From Cannabis sativa (taxonomy: Eukaryota > Streptophyta > Magnoliopsida > Rosales > Cannabaceae), in contig NC_083610.1 in assembly GCF_029168945.1 (NCBI RefSeq), positions 69,679,580 to 69,743,579 on the forward strand: a stretch of 64,000 nt of DNA, written 5' to 3'. Every line of letters starts with the position of its first letter. Position 1 is the stretch's first letter. Below, piece by piece: positions 62,198 through 64,000 of the stretch. The notes beneath the pieces were generated by a model. That model was not told where the DNA came from. It worked only from the letters and a program-made list of their open reading frames with translations, and did not search any database. The position numbers and the translations under genes were made by a program.

Positions 62198-63673
62198 TGT
62201 AAAGCCCGCTTAGTTAATTTGGAAATTATCAGTTGTTTATGATTAATTATGAAATTATTTATAGCTATTTAAATAATTTATTATTCGGTTATTTATGTTA
62301 TTCAGTATCTTGCATATTTTGCATTTCCGGTGTCCGGTATTTTGGAACTCGGCGTTTGGCTCAGTAGAAATCACAACTTAGTATGTTAGTAGTTGGGGAC
62401 GGGTTTTAGACATTGGGAATGTTGGGAATGGCCGGGAATTTAGAATGTCCCAAAAATACCCCTTTAGTATGATTTATATGGTTTTAAGGTGGAGGGGCAA
62501 AATGGTCTTTTTGCCCCATTAGTATTTTGTCTTTTAGTGAATTTTTTATTTGAAAATTAAATGTTTATTTTAATTGTATACTTGGCTGAAATGTATATTG
62601 CATATAGTTTATTCATTTCTCTTTTTAGCAAAAAAATCACTAAGTTTAGAAAAAGAAAGAAAATTTCCAAAATTTCACTCAAAGCTCTCTCTCTTTTCCT
62701 CTCTCTCTCGGCTGTGCATGTGGGTGAAAAAGGGTGGATTTTTCCTTTGATTTTCTAGTGGATTCTCACCCAAAGCTAAGCATTCTTCAAGCTAGGAGCC
62801 AGTAATCCGCCACTCAGCTTCAGTTCCAGTCAGGTTGACCGGCACACCTGAAATCGGAATCCAGGTAAGATTAGTATAACAGTATGCATATGTAGATTAC
62901 ATGTTTAGCGTGCATGTAGGAAGCCTGCTAGATTACATTAGTTATGTATATAGGCTTCGAACCATCCAACCCTGTCACGTCGGTATAGGCTGGAGTATGA
63001 CCAGCCGAGTATGACCGGTTCGACCGATCAGGCTGACATTTGGTTGGTGGTTCAGTGCTATTGACCTATCCCGTCGGTACAGGCTGGAGTATGACCAGCA
63101 GCCGGAGTATGACCGGTTCGACCGATCAGGAGGATACTTGTCAATAGTACCGTCCCTGTGAACGTTCAAAACTCAGTACCATGTTGGACATGGCAGTAGT
63201 GGCTCAGTACCATGTTGGACATGGCAGTAGCGGGACTCAGTATCGTGTTGGACACGGCAGTTAGAATTATGTATGATATTATTATGCTTTTCTTACTGAG
63301 TCTGTCGACTCACAGTTTATGTTCATGTGTAGGTAAAGGCAAGGCTATAGCTGATGGACCGTGAGCGAGCTTATGAGATTGTACATGTCGGGGCGGTTAG
63401 GCCTGGAGCGTACGATCCTCGGGACAGCAAGGCTGAATTTTTGTAACTGGTCGTTAGACGACTTTTAATTTTATGTAATAGTTAAACAGTTAAAACTTTT
63501 GTAAATGATTTTATAAATCGGGATCCCGAGTCTTTTGTAATATGGTTTATAAGTTTAATTAAAAGGCAAAATTTTAATTAATCACGTTTTTCCATAAACC
63601 TCGTTGATTAGCAACGAGCTGCACAGTACGTTTAAAAATCACGTAATACGCCTAAGGTAGTTAGGGTGTTACA
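62198..63673 (+). repeat. 3' LTR of the gypsy element
   Basis: Matches 55751-57231. Lacks a few bases in the tandem unit (ACCAGCCGAG at 63000) and shows TAGT for GAAGT near 63200. Confidence 0.93.
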
Positions 63674-64000
63674 GTATTGGTGGCTTTTGAGTTAATCCAT
63701 TCGCTTAAACATTTGAAAAGAGGTAAAGAAGGTTACTCAGCCATTAAATTAGATATGAGTAAGGCATTCGATAGGGTGGAATGGCATTTCATCGAAGGAA
63801 TGATGACTGCTATGGGTTTCCACCACACGATAGTGGATATGATCTACCGCTGCGTATCTATTGTTTCGTACTCTTTTCTCATAAATGGTTCGTCCCATGG
63901 GGAAGTGTTACCAACTCGAGGCATACGCCAAGGAGACCCTTTATCCCCATATTTGTTCATAATATGTGCTGAATGTCTCTCTAGATTGTTTCAATTTGAA
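63674..64000 (+). pseudogene. LINE ORF2, RT continued
   Basis: Resumes after GTATT with [60 protein letters not shown] and [21 protein letters not shown] blocks A to B' in one frame with no stop to the window end. First catalytic Asp is in [10 protein letters not shown]. Confidence 0.92.

Larger units (their letters stand above)
55751..63673 (+). mobile_element. Complete Ty3/gypsy chromovirus (Tekay/Del-like)
   Basis: LTRs 55751-57231 (1481 bp) and 62198-63673 (1476 bp), TSD GTATT at 55746-55750 and 63674-63678. It has a primer site, gag, protease, RT, RNase H, integrase and chromodomain in gypsy order. Chromodomain and the ending FGDEILLRGG suggest Tekay/Del. The LTRs are nearly identical except for a cluster of changes at 56640-56810. 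One gag stop, gag frame changes and one late pol frameshift break it. It sits in the LINE RT region. Confidence 0.94.
45144..64000 (+). mobile_element. L1-type LINE, interrupted twice, running off the window
   Basis: LINE segments lie at 45144-48076, 55272-55750 and 63674-64000. Removing the copia element (48077-55271) and the gypsy element (55751-63673), plus one copy of each duplication, restores the LINE reading at each junction. Order is ORF1 (DUF4283 and zinc knuckle), then ORF2 endonuclease and RT. Carries several stops and frameshifts. The 3' end lies outside. Confidence 0.92.

Overview
This 64 kb window looks like plant nuclear DNA, from a eudicot with a repeat-rich genome. The evidence is GT-AG introns in a GDSL lipase gene, several plant transposon lineages (CACTA/TNP2, Sirevirus copia, chromovirus gypsy, L1-type LINE, a tRNA-derived SINE, a 5S-derived repeat and many MITEs), and a very AT-rich background. 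The species cannot be fixed from sequence alone. Only one host gene looks functional: a five-exon GDSL esterase/lipase on the + strand at 24609-28672.

Layout. 1-6026: right part of a CACTA element with a decayed minus-strand TNP2 transposase; a gypsy solo LTR (2996-5253, TSD TATAC) sits inside it. 6027-10087: AT-rich DNA with two long-TIR MITEs and a three-copy tandem repeat. 10088-20356: a complete Sirevirus-like copia element (TSD AGCTC), with pol frameshifted but a downstream extra ORF intact, inserted in a LINE remnant. 20841-24608: a SINE, a large foldback repeat and MITEs. 24609-28672: the GDSL gene, with a 2.3 kb intron 1 full of MITEs. 28673-36486: AT-rich intergenic DNA with foldback elements. 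36650-40883: a 5S-rRNA-derived repeat (Cassandra-like) split by a CACTA element (TSD CCA) and a hAT MITE (8 bp TSD). 42165-43870: a foldback region and a fossil gypsy integrase. 45144-64000: an L1-type LINE split by a copia element (48077-55271, TSD CACAC, TA...CA ends) and then a gypsy chromovirus (55751-63673, TSD GTATT). The LINE reading resumes exactly after each one.

The most interesting signals are these. (1) A 752 bp GT...AG segment is present in the solo LTR and absent at one point from both LTRs of the related gypsy element, as if an intron was lost by reverse transcription of spliced RNA. (2) A copia element has nearly identical TA...CA LTRs around a ruined interior, which suggests a mobile non-autonomous family. 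(3) A Sirevirus-like element has a broken pol but an open extra ORF resembling the 'putative plant transposon protein' family. (4) Compensating frameshifts in the gypsy gag keep one long ORF open while putting the zinc knuckle out of frame.

All coordinates were read by eye; family names come from motif recognition, not searches.
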